64,000 nucleotides of DNA from RGIG3701 sp031553595 (GTDB lineage: Bacteria; Planctomycetota; Planctomycetia; Pirellulales; Thermoguttaceae): contig JAVBLI010000006.1 in the NCBI GenBank assembly GCA_031553595.1, positions 7,111 through 71,110 of the forward strand. Reading direction: 5' to 3'. This document shows, one piece after another, positions 17,728 through 26,511 of this stretch (positions are counted from its first letter, which is position 1; the number at the start of each line of letters is the position of its first letter). A model generated the notes under the pieces. It had not been told where the DNA came from and did not search any database. It worked only from the letters and a program-made list of their open reading frames with translations. A program made the position numbers and the translations under genes.

Positions 17728-19371
17728 TTAAGGCTTCTTTACACCGCTGGCCACGGGTTTATCGGCCGGCGAGGGTTTAACAGGCGCCTCCGCGGGTTTT
17801 GCAGGCACCGCCGCTGGAGATGCCGCCGCCGGTTTCGCCGCCGCACCGCCTTCCGCCATATTCGACTTATCGCTGACCATCATGCCGGCACGCACTTTCT
17901 GGAACCCGGTCACAATGTATTTTTCGCCCGGCTTGAGCCCCGTCTCCACCGTATCCGGCGTGCCGTCCAGATTCTTGACGTTCTCTTTCGTGTATGCCGC
18001 GATGACCCGCTCGCGCCCGCCGGGCAGCAGATGCAACGACTGAACGTACCGCTTCTCGGCGACTTTCTTCTCATCCAGCACCCACACATATTTCGAACTG
18101 AGATCCGCGTTGACGGCCCGCTCGTCGATGACGATCGCGTTTTTCACCATCTCGCCGGGGACACGCACATTACAGACCCGCCCCGGATACACCTCGTACT
18201 GCGGATTCGCGAACTGGCCGCGGATGGTGATCGTGCCGGTTTGTGGATTGATTTTATTGTCCGCGTAGATCAACACGCCCTTGAACGGGTACGCGTCCGG
18301 ATCTTCATCGAAACCGACTTCGAACGGAATGCTCAGCGTCTCGGCCACCGAACCGGTTTGCGTGAGACGCTCGCCCGCCAGTCCGGTCCCGGTGTGGCCG
18401 AGCACCTTGGGCACCATTTTTTCCGTCGGATTCGGAATCGTCGGCGTGGCGTCGACCACCAGGGCGTCCACCGCCGTGTCCACACCTTCCGCAGGCGCCG
18501 GATCATCGGCTACCGTGTCTGCCTCGTTATATTTCTCCACGGCCTCGGGAATCGTGGGCGCCGGCATGACGTGCGGGGCCGGGCTGTCCGCCCCGGCAGG
18601 TTTTCGACTCGTCGGCGCCGGGATTTTCGGGCCACCCGTCTTTTTCACCATCTCGATGTACTTCTGCGCAAAAACGCTGTCCGCCACCTCGAAATCCACA
18701 TACAGCGGGTCCATCTCCACGACCGTCGTGAGCGTTTCCATGATCAGCGACGCGCCGACGTAATTCCCCATGTCGACCAGCTTTTCTTCCACCTTCCCGC
18801 GAATCGGCGAGGTAATATCCGTGTAAAACAGCTGCTGCGTCTGGTACTGGTACTCGGCCTGGGCCGCGTAAACCTGCGTGGAGGTGCTTAAATAATGGGA
18901 ACGCTTCTGCGCCATGTCGTCGGCGGTGACCGTGTTCGGCGTCAGGCGGTTCGTCTTCACCGCACTCTCGTAAAGCGCTTTCGCCAAGTCGGCCGCGGTC
19001 TTCGCCTGATAAAAATCGGCGTACGCTTTCGCCTGATTGATTTTATAATCGAAATCCTGAATCTTAAACAGCAGCTGCCCCGGATGGACGATTTCGCCCG
19101 GCGTGTAATGCATTTCCTCCAGATACCCCTTCACCCGGGGGACGATTTTCACGCTCTGATACGCGACGGTTTTTCCAGTGCATATTTCATAAAGCTGGAC
19201 GTCCCGCTGCTGGGCCTCCGCGACCGTCACCACAGGGGGCTCCGGTTTCGGCGCGACGACCTGCTTTTTACAGCCCGCCGCCAACACCGCCATCATCGCC
19301 AAAAGAACCGCTGCGCGCGCCACCGCTGGCCGCCGGCCGCCGGAAACGGAAGAAATATTAAGCGTTGTCAT
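17728..19371 (-). CDS. RND efflux periplasmic adaptor (MFP) with a long insert
   Basis: The 547 residues include a signal with lipobox VLAAGC (Cys34), so this is a lipoprotein adaptor as in AcrA. The lipoyl half-motif RVKGYLEEMHYTPGE, the alpha-hairpin with KAYADFYQAKTAADLAKAL, and the beta-barrel VYPGRVCNVRVPG are in order. About 110 residues rich in Pro, Ala and Asp (about 245-350) interrupt the middle domain. The C-terminus is a Pro/Ala/Lys tail. At 547 residues it is clearly longer than the usual 370-420. It works with the pump at 14077-17508. The start has only a weak SD. Confidence 0.9.
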   Translation of the reverse strand: MTTLNISSVSGGRRPAVARAAVLLAMMAVLAAGCKKQVVAPKPEPPVVTVAEAQQRDVQLYEICTGKTVAYQSVKIVPRVKGYLEEMHYTPGEIVHPGQLLFKIQDFDYKINQAKAYADFYQAKTAADLAKALYESAVKTNRLTPNTVTADDMAQKRSHYLSTSTQVYAAQAEYQYQTQQLFYTDITSPIRGKVEEKLVDMGNYVGASLIMETLTTVVEMDPLYVDFEVADSVFAQKYIEMVKKTGGPKIPAPTSRKPAGADSPAPHVMPAPTIPEAVEKYNEADTVADDPAPAEGVDTAVDALVVDATPTIPNPTEKMVPKVLGHTGTGLAGERLTQTGSVAETLSIPFEVGFDEDPDAYPFKGVLIYADNKINPQTGTITIRGQFANPQYEVYPGRVCNVRVPGEMVKNAIVIDERAVNADLSSKYVWVLDEKKVAEKRYVQSLHLLPGGRERVIAAYTKENVKNLDGTPDTVETGLKPGEKYIVTGFQKVRAGMMVSDKSNMAEGGAAAKPAAASPAAVPAKPAEAPVKPSPADKPVASGVKKP

Positions 19372-19536
19372 CGTCTTTTAATCCAATTTGCCAAGAAAAA
19401 ACACAGTTTATGAAAGATTTTTATGAAAATACGTTCGCTACATATATCATACCGCATCCCCCCACATCCCGCAAGAGACCCGGGAAAGAAACGAGGGCGA
19501 AAAAGGGAATCGCTGGAAACATGATTTGCCCGCAAG

Positions 19537-19641
19537 AACAGCAGCCGTCAGCGCAGAGACCGGATAGAAGAGCCGGGATTTTCCCACTTCTATCCGGTCT
19601 CTGCGCGTCACAGCGTTCCGCTGCGCTCCCGGCTGCTGTTT
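19537..19641. repeat. Palindromic element, family 1, copy 5
   Basis: This shorter copy reads AACAGCAGCC directly into GTCAGCGCAGAGACCGG, having lost the GGGAGCG part on the left, while the right arm is full (CGCTCCCGGCTGCTGTTT). It lies 17 bp from the stop of the 19659-22148 gene. Confidence 0.85.
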
Positions 19642-19658
19642 CCTGAGGATAAAGCGAT

Positions 19659-22148
19659 TTACCGCCCCACGACAAAAACGCTCTTGATCGCCGGCAGCTT
19701 CACCCACAGCGTGACGTGCTTCACACCGTCCGTTTCGCCGCGTTTAACGTTCTGTGCCGGGATGGGCGTGATTTCGCCGGTGTGCGGATCCCAGAATTCC
19801 AGCGTCTGGAAGTCGCCGCGGAGCTGGGCGTCGAACTCCGCCTCGAAATCCGACGAATTCGCGAAAAAGTACACGTCCCGGCCATCCTTCACCTTATGGA
19901 TGTACTGGAGCATTCCCTCGATTTTGCTCTCCCAGAACGGCGTTTCCGTCAGGACGGGGAGCGCGGTCCCCGGCGCGGCAGTGATTTTCACATCCGGCAC
20001 CGGGAGCAGCGCGTTCAGCGCCTCGCGCAGTGAGTCCGTAGTGGGCCGGGGGAGAAAAATAGCGTTCTTTTTATAAACGGGCTCCTCGTAAAGCACCTGT
20101 TTTTCCGCATCTTTCACCGGCAGCTCCGGCGCCCTGCCGTATTTGTGCGCGTCGCGCAATTCACGGAATCCGCCGCGCCCTTCGATTTCCTCCTGACCGC
20201 TGAGAATCGCCTCGGCCGGGGCCTGCGTACGCGGGTCGATTCCGAAAATCCGCTGAATGGCGGCGCACACCTCCGCGTCTTTATCCCCCTCCGTGCTGCG
20301 CGACGGCAGGCGCGTTGTGGCGAGAACCTTCCCGCCCAGCTCGTGATATTTCAGGATTTTTTCCATGTTTTTCCATGAAATCACGTCCGCCCCGGTGAGA
20401 TGCACAACCCGGTATTCCTCCCAGTTATTCGCGTTATTCAGCCGCATGACGGCCGAGTCACCGCGTTCTGCCGCCGTGCATTTCTCGTCCAGTACTTCCG
20501 GATGAATGAGCGTAAAGTCCCGGTAAATCCGCGCGGTCATGTCCGCGCCCACGGCCAGATAATCCGTCTCCTGCGGGTAATAAATGCCGTACGTGCCGCG
20601 ATTTTTCAAAAACCGCTCCGGGTGCAGGAAATGATAATACGCCTCCAGCGCGTCGATCGGGTACAGCATGCCGATATCCGCCACGTGGCGTCCGCCCTGG
20701 AGCATCAGACTCACCCGGCCCACGAAATCGCTGTGCGCGGGCAGCCCTTCCGCCAATCGCGGGTTCCGCCACGAAATTTCCGGAGGGATGTACACGCCGT
20801 CCGTGTGCGACCACGTGCCGTGATGCAGCAGCAGGTTCCCGCCGCGGGCGAAAATTTCCATCGCCGAACGGTACATCATGTTCATGTCGAACGTGTTATT
20901 GCGGTAATTGCCGTAAATCTCGACGACGCAGATGGGCTGATCGTAATTGAACGCCGCGGAGGACGGAATCTTGAATCCGTCGCGCCCGTGGCCGTAATAA
21001 TGAATGGAGTCGAACAGCGTGTAATCCGAGTATTTATGCATTTTCATGTTGTCGCCCGCAAAATCCACCGGCTGGATGGTGTACGGCCCCTGCGGATGCC
21101 CGCTGGATTTCACGCCGCGTTTTTCACACCACTCATGCACAACTTTCGGATACCCTGACGCGAAAAGCTCGCTGCGGACTTTCCAGAATCGCGCGCGGGC
21201 CGAGGCGGTTTCCTCGCCGATGTAATAAAAGAGCGCGGGGTAATCCACCGCCGGATTTCGGGCGTAAGTTTTTTCGTAAGCCGCGTTCATCGCCGGCGTC
21301 CACCCCCGGAAGCCCTGCGTCAGCGAAACGGAAATGTCGTCATAAAACAGCAGCGGAATGGTCGTGCCGAAATGCTCCGGGAAGCGCTCGTAAAACGGAT
21401 CATACGAAAGCGAGATGAACTTCGTCACGGCTTCCGGGCACATGTAATCCACCAGCCCGATCGGATCCGCGACGCACACGAACAGCATGATTTTCCATTC
21501 GCCGGCCGGGACGTTCCACGTGATGTCATTCCCGCTGACAAATTTTGAAATGTCCACCCTTTCCAGCGTTTCCACGTTCATCGCCACCGCCGCCTGCAGC
21601 ACGCCGCCGGGCTGGCCGTAAACGGCTTTTTCCACCAGTGGAATGGAAGACGTTTCTTTGAATTCGGCAGGCCCCGCGACCGTCCACTCCACCTTATCCA
21701 GCCGCTTAATCGTGTCTTCCGGGAACTTCACCTTCAACGTCCACCCGGCACACCCGCTGGGGAAATCCAGATCGTCGTAAAACACGATTTTCATGCCGTC
21801 GCACTTCGCCGTCTCGAGCATCTCGCCGAACAACTGGAAATATTCCTCCGAAAGATATTTCGGCCGCGTGGACGAAACCGGCAGGAAAGTGTACCCCGCG
21901 AAGCCGCATTTTTTGGCGCCTTCAAAGAATTCCTGAATCAGCGCGGACGTCAGCTCGCCGTTCGTGTGCCACAGCGGCAGGCCCTTCAGCGGAATTTTCG
22001 CGCCGGGAAGAATGGCCGGGGCGGTGCGGAAATTTTCTTTCAGTGCATCCTTCGCGCCGCCCGCCGGCACCGCGTCCTCCGCACGCACCATGCCCCCCAA
22101 AATCGCCATCCCCACCACACATGCCACAATCAATCCGTACTTTCTCAT
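19659..22148 (-). CDS. Secreted large glycoside hydrolase, rhamnosidase-like (GH106-like)
   Basis: The 829 residues start with a signal peptide (MRKYGLIVACVVGMAILGG). The TIM-barrel-like part has YDDLDFPSGCAGW near residue 120, then WCEKRGVKSSGHPQG and LLLHHGTWSHTDGVYIPPE. These blocks recall the large uncharacterised glycosyl hydrolases related to GH106 alpha-L-rhamnosidases. A Glu in VVEIYGNYRNN and the Asp/Glu around YDDIS are candidate catalytic residues, but I cannot assign them. A beta-sandwich part ends the protein. ATG22148 is preferred because the frame upstream runs back through the selA-like gene. A purine heptad repeat with GAGGAA-like sequence precedes it. It probably attacks plant or mucin glycans. 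Confidence 0.55.
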   Translation of the reverse strand: MRKYGLIVACVVGMAILGGMVRAEDAVPAGGAKDALKENFRTAPAILPGAKIPLKGLPLWHTNGELTSALIQEFFEGAKKCGFAGYTFLPVSSTRPKYLSEEYFQLFGEMLETAKCDGMKIVFYDDLDFPSGCAGWTLKVKFPEDTIKRLDKVEWTVAGPAEFKETSSIPLVEKAVYGQPGGVLQAAVAMNVETLERVDISKFVSGNDITWNVPAGEWKIMLFVCVADPIGLVDYMCPEAVTKFISLSYDPFYERFPEHFGTTIPLLFYDDISVSLTQGFRGWTPAMNAAYEKTYARNPAVDYPALFYYIGEETASARARFWKVRSELFASGYPKVVHEWCEKRGVKSSGHPQGPYTIQPVDFAGDNMKMHKYSDYTLFDSIHYYGHGRDGFKIPSSAAFNYDQPICVVEIYGNYRNNTFDMNMMYRSAMEIFARGGNLLLHHGTWSHTDGVYIPPEISWRNPRLAEGLPAHSDFVGRVSLMLQGGRHVADIGMLYPIDALEAYYHFLHPERFLKNRGTYGIYYPQETDYLAVGADMTARIYRDFTLIHPEVLDEKCTAAERGDSAVMRLNNANNWEEYRVVHLTGADVISWKNMEKILKYHELGGKVLATTRLPSRSTEGDKDAEVCAAIQRIFGIDPRTQAPAEAILSGQEEIEGRGGFRELRDAHKYGRAPELPVKDAEKQVLYEEPVYKKNAIFLPRPTTDSLREALNALLPVPDVKITAAPGTALPVLTETPFWESKIEGMLQYIHKVKDGRDVYFFANSSDFEAEFDAQLRGDFQTLEFWDPHTGEITPIPAQNVKRGETDGVKHVTLWVKLPAIKSVFVVGR

Positions 22149-22169
22149 TCCTAATTCCTCATTCCTAAT
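22149..22169 (-). repeat. Heptad repeat abutting a start codon
   Basis: On the minus strand ATTAGGA, ATGAGGA and ATTAGGA run directly into the ATG of the glycoside hydrolase gene. The array fills the whole gap after the SelA-like stop. AGGA within the units may serve as the SD. Confidence 0.75.
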
Positions 22170-22170
22170 T

Positions 22171-23625
22171 CTAAAGCTCCACCGTATCCGCGCCGGGGAG
22201 TTTTTCGAACGCCTCGACCAGCAGGGCATCCTGACGCGGGAAGACACAGCGCATGTCCAGCACGAGTGTGTCACTTTCGAGACTTCCCCAGATCGCGGGC
22301 CTGCCGCCGGAAAGGCGATTCGCGATTCGACCAATCTCCGCCGACGCCCCGCGCCCGATCTCCGCCACGGGGTGAATGCACAGCTGCACCGTCTCCAGCA
22401 GCGGCGTTTCCGGATACCCGCCGAAAAGGTGGGCCGGCACGCTGCGAATACTCACTTTCCCGACGATCGCCAGCGCATCCAGTCGGCGTGCGATCCGCTC
22501 CGCGCGGTAACGCAGATTTTCGATCGACGTGTCCAGCAGCTGCATAATGGGCACGCACGTCATCATGCTGTCCGCGGAAACATACTTTTCGAGCGTCGCC
22601 TCCAGGGCCGTCTTCACCAGCGGACTGGCCGCGAACGCCGGCGCCAGCGGATTCTCGCGACACGCCTGCACCATCTCGCGGCTTCCGACCAGCATGCCGC
22701 ACGCCGGTCCGTTCACCATATAATCGCCCGTGATCAGCACCAGGTCCGTCCCCGCCTTCAGCAGCTTCTTCGCCGACGGCAGCGACCCGCCCAGCACGGC
22801 GTCCAAATCCAGCAGGCCACCCATGCCCAAATCTGCAAACAGCGGCTTCCGCAGCGTCCGCGCCACCTTCACCACATCCCCAATCGGCGTGGCCTCCGCC
22901 GCCCCGTCAATCGAAAAATGCCCGGGAAACGCATAAAACGCCAGCCCCGCGTCCTCATGCATCAGCGCATGATAATAATCGGTGGCCAGCGTGCGATTCG
23001 TCGTGCCGATCTCCGCCAGCGCAACGCCCGCCGACGCCGCCAACTCCGGAATCCGAAACCGCCGCCGCCGGCTTTCATACAAATGGCCGCGCGACACTAC
23101 GATTTTCCGCCCCGCGGAAAACGTCGAAAACGCCACCAGCAGCCCCGCCGCCGTGCTGTTAACGATCATCGTCGCCTCGGCCCCGACAATTTTATTCACC
23201 AGCTTCTCAATCGCCATCTCCTGACGCCGCGACGACCACCCCGAAAGCGGCTCACCCATCCCCGGATAATCCCGCATCAGCGCCTCAACCGCCGCAACCG
23301 CCTCATCCGCAAGCGGCGGAGGCCCCAGCGTCTCCGGAAACAACTCGCCCGTCGCGTTAATCACCGGCCCGATCTGCGACGGATCCCCTTGCATGATCCG
23401 CTTCGCCACCAGGTCCGCCACCTCCGTCACGCTGGGAAGCGTCCGCTCGCTGGCAATAATCGCCGCACGGTTGCGCAGCTCGTCCAAAATATTCAGCGTC
23501 GTCGACACAATCTCCCCGCTGCTGATCTTGTTCAGCAGCGACTTCACGGCCGGGTTTTCCAGAATTTCACCCAAAGACGGGATATTTCGCAACGGATTTT
23601 GCATCGGACGGCACACCTCAGACAC
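22171..23625 (-). CDS. SelA-like protein with Tyr in place of the PLP lysine
   Basis: The 484 residues match L-seryl-tRNA(Sec) selenium transferase along most of their length. Shared blocks are the N-terminal NPLRNIPSL, VINATG (about 88-93), GAEATMIVNSTAAGLL, the IGTTNRT block near 206-212, and FADLGMGGLLDL. At the PLP site SelA has SGDKLLGGPQAG. Here it reads TGDYMVNGPACG with Tyr302 at the lysine position. No other lysine stands in an equivalent place. The protein therefore either does not form the usual Schiff base or has another role. No selB, selD or tRNA-Sec is in the window. It should not be annotated simply as functional SelA. Confidence 0.75.
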   Translation of the reverse strand: MSEVCRPMQNPLRNIPSLGEILENPAVKSLLNKISSGEIVSTTLNILDELRNRAAIIASERTLPSVTEVADLVAKRIMQGDPSQIGPVINATGELFPETLGPPPLADEAVAAVEALMRDYPGMGEPLSGWSSRRQEMAIEKLVNKIVGAEATMIVNSTAAGLLVAFSTFSAGRKIVVSRGHLYESRRRRFRIPELAASAGVALAEIGTTNRTLATDYYHALMHEDAGLAFYAFPGHFSIDGAAEATPIGDVVKVARTLRKPLFADLGMGGLLDLDAVLGGSLPSAKKLLKAGTDLVLITGDYMVNGPACGMLVGSREMVQACRENPLAPAFAASPLVKTALEATLEKYVSADSMMTCVPIMQLLDTSIENLRYRAERIARRLDALAIVGKVSIRSVPAHLFGGYPETPLLETVQLCIHPVAEIGRGASAEIGRIANRLSGGRPAIWGSLESDTLVLDMRCVFPRQDALLVEAFEKLPGADTVEL

Positions 23626-23727
23626 TCAGAAAACAGCAGCGCATCACGCACCCCCGCGCCATGCACACGATACCCCGATTATACCATCCCGGCACCCGCG
23701 GCGATATGGGGGATGGAATGGGAGGAA

Positions 23728-23949
23728 ATTGATAATTGATAATTGATAATTGACGCAAGCGAGCTATTGGCCGTTTCCCCAAGAACAGCAGCCGGGAATG
23801 AAGCGCAGCGGAATGACCGGATAAGCACCGTAGAGCGTTTTTCCACTTCGATCCGGTCATTATGCGTCATTTCATTCCGCTCCATTCCCGGCTGCTGTTT
23901 TTTGGGAAACAACCTGTTGTGACGCAGTTAATTATCAATTATCAATTCC
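23728..23949. repeat. Palindromic element, family 1, copy 6, nested in outer TTGATAA repeats
   Basis: The core at 23784-23900 has the family arms AACAGCAGCCGGGAATG and CATTCCCGGCTGCTGTTT. Outside it lie TTGATAATTGATAATTGA (23728-23755) on the left and its complement ATTATCAATTATCAATT (about 23931-23947) on the right. Together they form one longer nested palindrome. Its right end reaches the stop of the GH5 gene. Confidence 0.85.
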
Positions 23950-25426
23950 TCTTCAGCAGTTCCAGCATTTTGCGGTCGAGCTTGTGGCCGTGGAAATCTT
24001 CATACTCCACATCCGCGCGGCCGCTGTCCATGATGCCGAACGCGCCGCGGAAGTTCCACAGGGCCCAGCCCCAGCCGACTTCCTGCCAGTTTTTCAGGTT
24101 ATCCTCCATCCAGCACAGCGTCACGTCATGCGGCGTTTTGTTATACGCGCCGAACTCGCCGACCATGACGCCGACACCCGTTTTCTGGACGGCCAGCCAC
24201 GGCTCTATCTGCGCAGTGCGGAGCCACTGGCGGTCTTTTTTCGTCGAGCTGTCCAGCGTCCGCCGGGCGGCGTCATACGTGAATTTCGTGATCGGCTCGC
24301 CCCACGCCGGCAGCATTTCCACGCCGATAGGTTTTTCCGACTGCGGCGAGAGCGTCATGTACGTCAGCTTCATCCAGTCGCCTTCGCGGATGCCGATCTT
24401 CACGGTTTTCGTTCCCGCGGGGATGACGGCGGTGTAATTTTTGTCGTAAATGTTCTGGTAACAGCCCCAGTCGTGCACGACTTTCGTCCACTCGCCCTCG
24501 CCTTCGCCGGGCTCAAACGTTTTTGTGAACACATCCTTGTCGTCGGCCTCGACGTAAAATTCCGCCTTCGTCGAAACCTGATGCACACGGATGACCAGCG
24601 TGGTTTCTTTCGGGAACGGCCCCTCGATCGTCATCGGCTCGTGCCACTCCTTTTTCCATGAACCGTAAACCATGCCGTTGCCCATGAGGGTGGGCCAGGT
24701 CGGGACGGGGAAGGTATCGGAGCCGCCCATCCAGTCGGCCTTGTAATGCGTCAGCTCGATCGGGGCGTAGCCGCGTGTGGCCAGGGCAAGCTGCATGGCT
24801 TTCGCGCCGGGGAACGGTTTTCCGCCCCACTCGAGTCCGTCGGAGATGATCAGCCGATCCGGGTCCTCCTTACGGATCGCGGCGACGATCACCGCCACGG
24901 CCTTTGCATACACATCCGCGTCGACATTCGCCGGCTCGTTAAAGAGATTGAAACTCAGCCGGGCGTTCGAAATGCCCTTATACCGCTTGGCGAACATGGC
25001 CCAGTGCTTCGCGCAGACCCGCTGCGTCTCGACGTCCGTCCAGAGACTGGTTTTTTCCTGCGGGTACGCCACGGTGTAACCCGGGGCGCGGTGAAAATTG
25101 AGGTTCACGTGGATGTCGTACTGCTGGCCCCACGCGACCGCCTGGTCGATTTCCGCCAGTGTCTTTTCGTCGAACTTTTCCCAGTCGCCATCCACGATCC
25201 AGCACCGATAATCCATCGGCAGGCGGACGAAATTAAAACCCAGGTCGCGGATCATTTCGAAATCCTTCTCGACGAACGGCTGGTTGTTATGCACCATGAA
25301 CTTCTCCAGCAGGTTAAACCCCCGCCAGCGCGGTAGTTTGTCCCACGACGCGGCCGGCAATTCGGCGGCGACGACGGGTGTCGTCAAAAAAAGAATCAAC
25401 GTGAGGATGGAAAGGACGCGTCGCAT
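23942..25426 (-). CDS. Secreted glycoside hydrolase family 5 with inserted beta domain
   Basis: GH5 enzymes cleave beta-glucans or mannans with two Glu residues. The 494-residue protein has a signal peptide (about 1-21), the barrel start RGFNLLEKF and FNFVRLPMDYRCW, the acid/base Glu164 in FNLFNEPANV, and the nucleophile Glu424 in VMVGEFGAYN. The distance between these two is about 260 residues, far above the usual 100-150. Residues about 255-365 read like an inserted carbohydrate-binding-like beta sandwich (ETTLVIRVHQVSTKAEFYVE). ATG25426 follows GGAGA by 5 bp, so upstream ATGs at 25438 and 25462 are less likely. It is probably secreted for polysaccharide breakdown. Confidence 0.87.
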   Translation of the reverse strand: MRRVLSILTLILFLTTPVVAAELPAASWDKLPRWRGFNLLEKFMVHNNQPFVEKDFEMIRDLGFNFVRLPMDYRCWIVDGDWEKFDEKTLAEIDQAVAWGQQYDIHVNLNFHRAPGYTVAYPQEKTSLWTDVETQRVCAKHWAMFAKRYKGISNARLSFNLFNEPANVDADVYAKAVAVIVAAIRKEDPDRLIISDGLEWGGKPFPGAKAMQLALATRGYAPIELTHYKADWMGGSDTFPVPTWPTLMGNGMVYGSWKKEWHEPMTIEGPFPKETTLVIRVHQVSTKAEFYVEADDKDVFTKTFEPGEGEGEWTKVVHDWGCYQNIYDKNYTAVIPAGTKTVKIGIREGDWMKLTYMTLSPQSEKPIGVEMLPAWGEPITKFTYDAARRTLDSSTKKDRQWLRTAQIEPWLAVQKTGVGVMVGEFGAYNKTPHDVTLCWMEDNLKNWQEVGWGWALWNFRGAFGIMDSGRADVEYEDFHGHKLDRKMLELLKRN

Positions 25427-25445
25427 AAAAGTCTCCATAAAAACA

Positions 25446-25479
25446 TTATTGTCCATTGTCAATCGTCCACTGTCAATTG
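25446..25479. repeat. Heptad repeat TGTCCAT/TGTCAAT
   Basis: The units ATTGTCCATTGTCAATCGTC and CACTGTCAATTG repeat with a 7-bp period. The array lies upstream of the GH5 start and includes the last codons and stop of the ThuA-like gene (stop at 25459), which suggests the array extended into that gene's end. Confidence 0.7.
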
Positions 25480-26493
25480 CCCCGGCCGGAAGCCTTTCGC
25501 GGACTGTCCGAAGCCGAAATCCAGCGGCTTATACTCGCCGACGATCTCGACGCACATGGCGGGCGTGATCTGGGGCGTCATGTCAAGCAGCCAGTAACTG
25601 GCGTTTACCAACAGGCGGCGGAAGCCCTCCGACTCGAGGTCCATCGCCGAGCCCATGGTCGTCGTCACCGCCCGGCCGGTCTGGCCATCGTCGACCCGGT
25701 ACGTTTTCGTCCACAGCACTGGCATCATCGGGGCGTTCTTTTCATTCTCGACCGCGGCATCTGTCGGCTTCATCCCTGAAAGCACTTGCCCCAGCACGAG
25801 CGTTTCGGAATCGCCGGGTAGCGGCAGCCGCACGGTGTAAACGTCCGTCGGGCAAAAAATGTCATCACACCCGGTCGTGATCGGATGCGTTTCCGCACCC
25901 GCGGCAATCACACCGCGCGTCGCCTCGAATTTATGATGCCCGTGGTGATCAATCCAGGTTTCGCCCAACACCCGCCGGCCGAATCCGCCATCCCAGCTCG
26001 TGTCGCCCGCCTCGCCGCGGTAATTAAAACTGTAACGCGACCACTTCCGTCCCGGCGGGATGTTAAACGCATGCGTCGACGTCCGCACCCCAATGATCGG
26101 CTTGCCCGCCGCAAGATAATCCGTGATGTGCTTCATCTGCTCGTCCGGCAGGTTGCGGAAACGCAGGAACATGATCACCAGATCGGCGGAGGCCAGGGCC
26201 TCAAGGCCGGGAATGTTGTCGACGACCGTCGGGTCGATTTCGCCGGTTTTCGGGTCGATCGCGTACAGCACGGTGCAGCGGAAGCCGTGGTGCAGGGCCA
26301 GGATTTTGGCCAGTTGCGTCTGCATCTGCTCGCTTCGATACTCTTCGTCGCCGGAGAGCAGCACGACATGCTTGCCGCTGCCGGGTTTGTCGGCCGCGCC
26401 TTCGAAAACGGCGGTCAACGCGTCGGATTGCGCGATGGCGCTGGCCGAAAGCCAGAGGCCGCATAAAAAAACGAGGATCATTATCAGCCGCAT
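25459..26493 (-). CDS. Secreted ThuA-like domain protein
   Basis: The 344 residues have a signal peptide (about 1-22, ending SAIAQ). A flavodoxin-like ThuA domain follows, seen in HVVLLSGDEEYRSEQM, ADLVIMFLRFRNLPDEQ and KPIIGVRTSTHAFN. ThuA proteins belong to the glutamine amidotransferase-like fold and are abundant in planctomycetes next to oxidoreductases and DUF1080 proteins. They lack an established reaction and may handle keto-sugars. AAAGGA precedes ATG26493. It is 18 bp downstream of the esterase gene, so the two form an operon. Confidence 0.82.
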   Translation of the reverse strand: MRLIMILVFLCGLWLSASAIAQSDALTAVFEGAADKPGSGKHVVLLSGDEEYRSEQMQTQLAKILALHHGFRCTVLYAIDPKTGEIDPTVVDNIPGLEALASADLVIMFLRFRNLPDEQMKHITDYLAAGKPIIGVRTSTHAFNIPPGRKWSRYSFNYRGEAGDTSWDGGFGRRVLGETWIDHHGHHKFEATRGVIAAGAETHPITTGCDDIFCPTDVYTVRLPLPGDSETLVLGQVLSGMKPTDAAVENEKNAPMMPVLWTKTYRVDDGQTGRAVTTTMGSAMDLESEGFRRLLVNASYWLLDMTPQITPAMCVEIVGEYKPLDFGFGQSAKGFRPGQLTVDD

Positions 26494-26511
26494 GGGAATG
26501 TCCTTTCCACT

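Noticed and set aside
20400..21158. Plus-strand frame of 252 codons
   Set aside because: It lies opposite the glycoside hydrolase gene and has shadow-type composition with no SD.
22171..23625. Functional selA by simple homology
   Set aside because: The PLP lysine is Tyr and no other selenocysteine gene is in the window, so the plain name would mislead.
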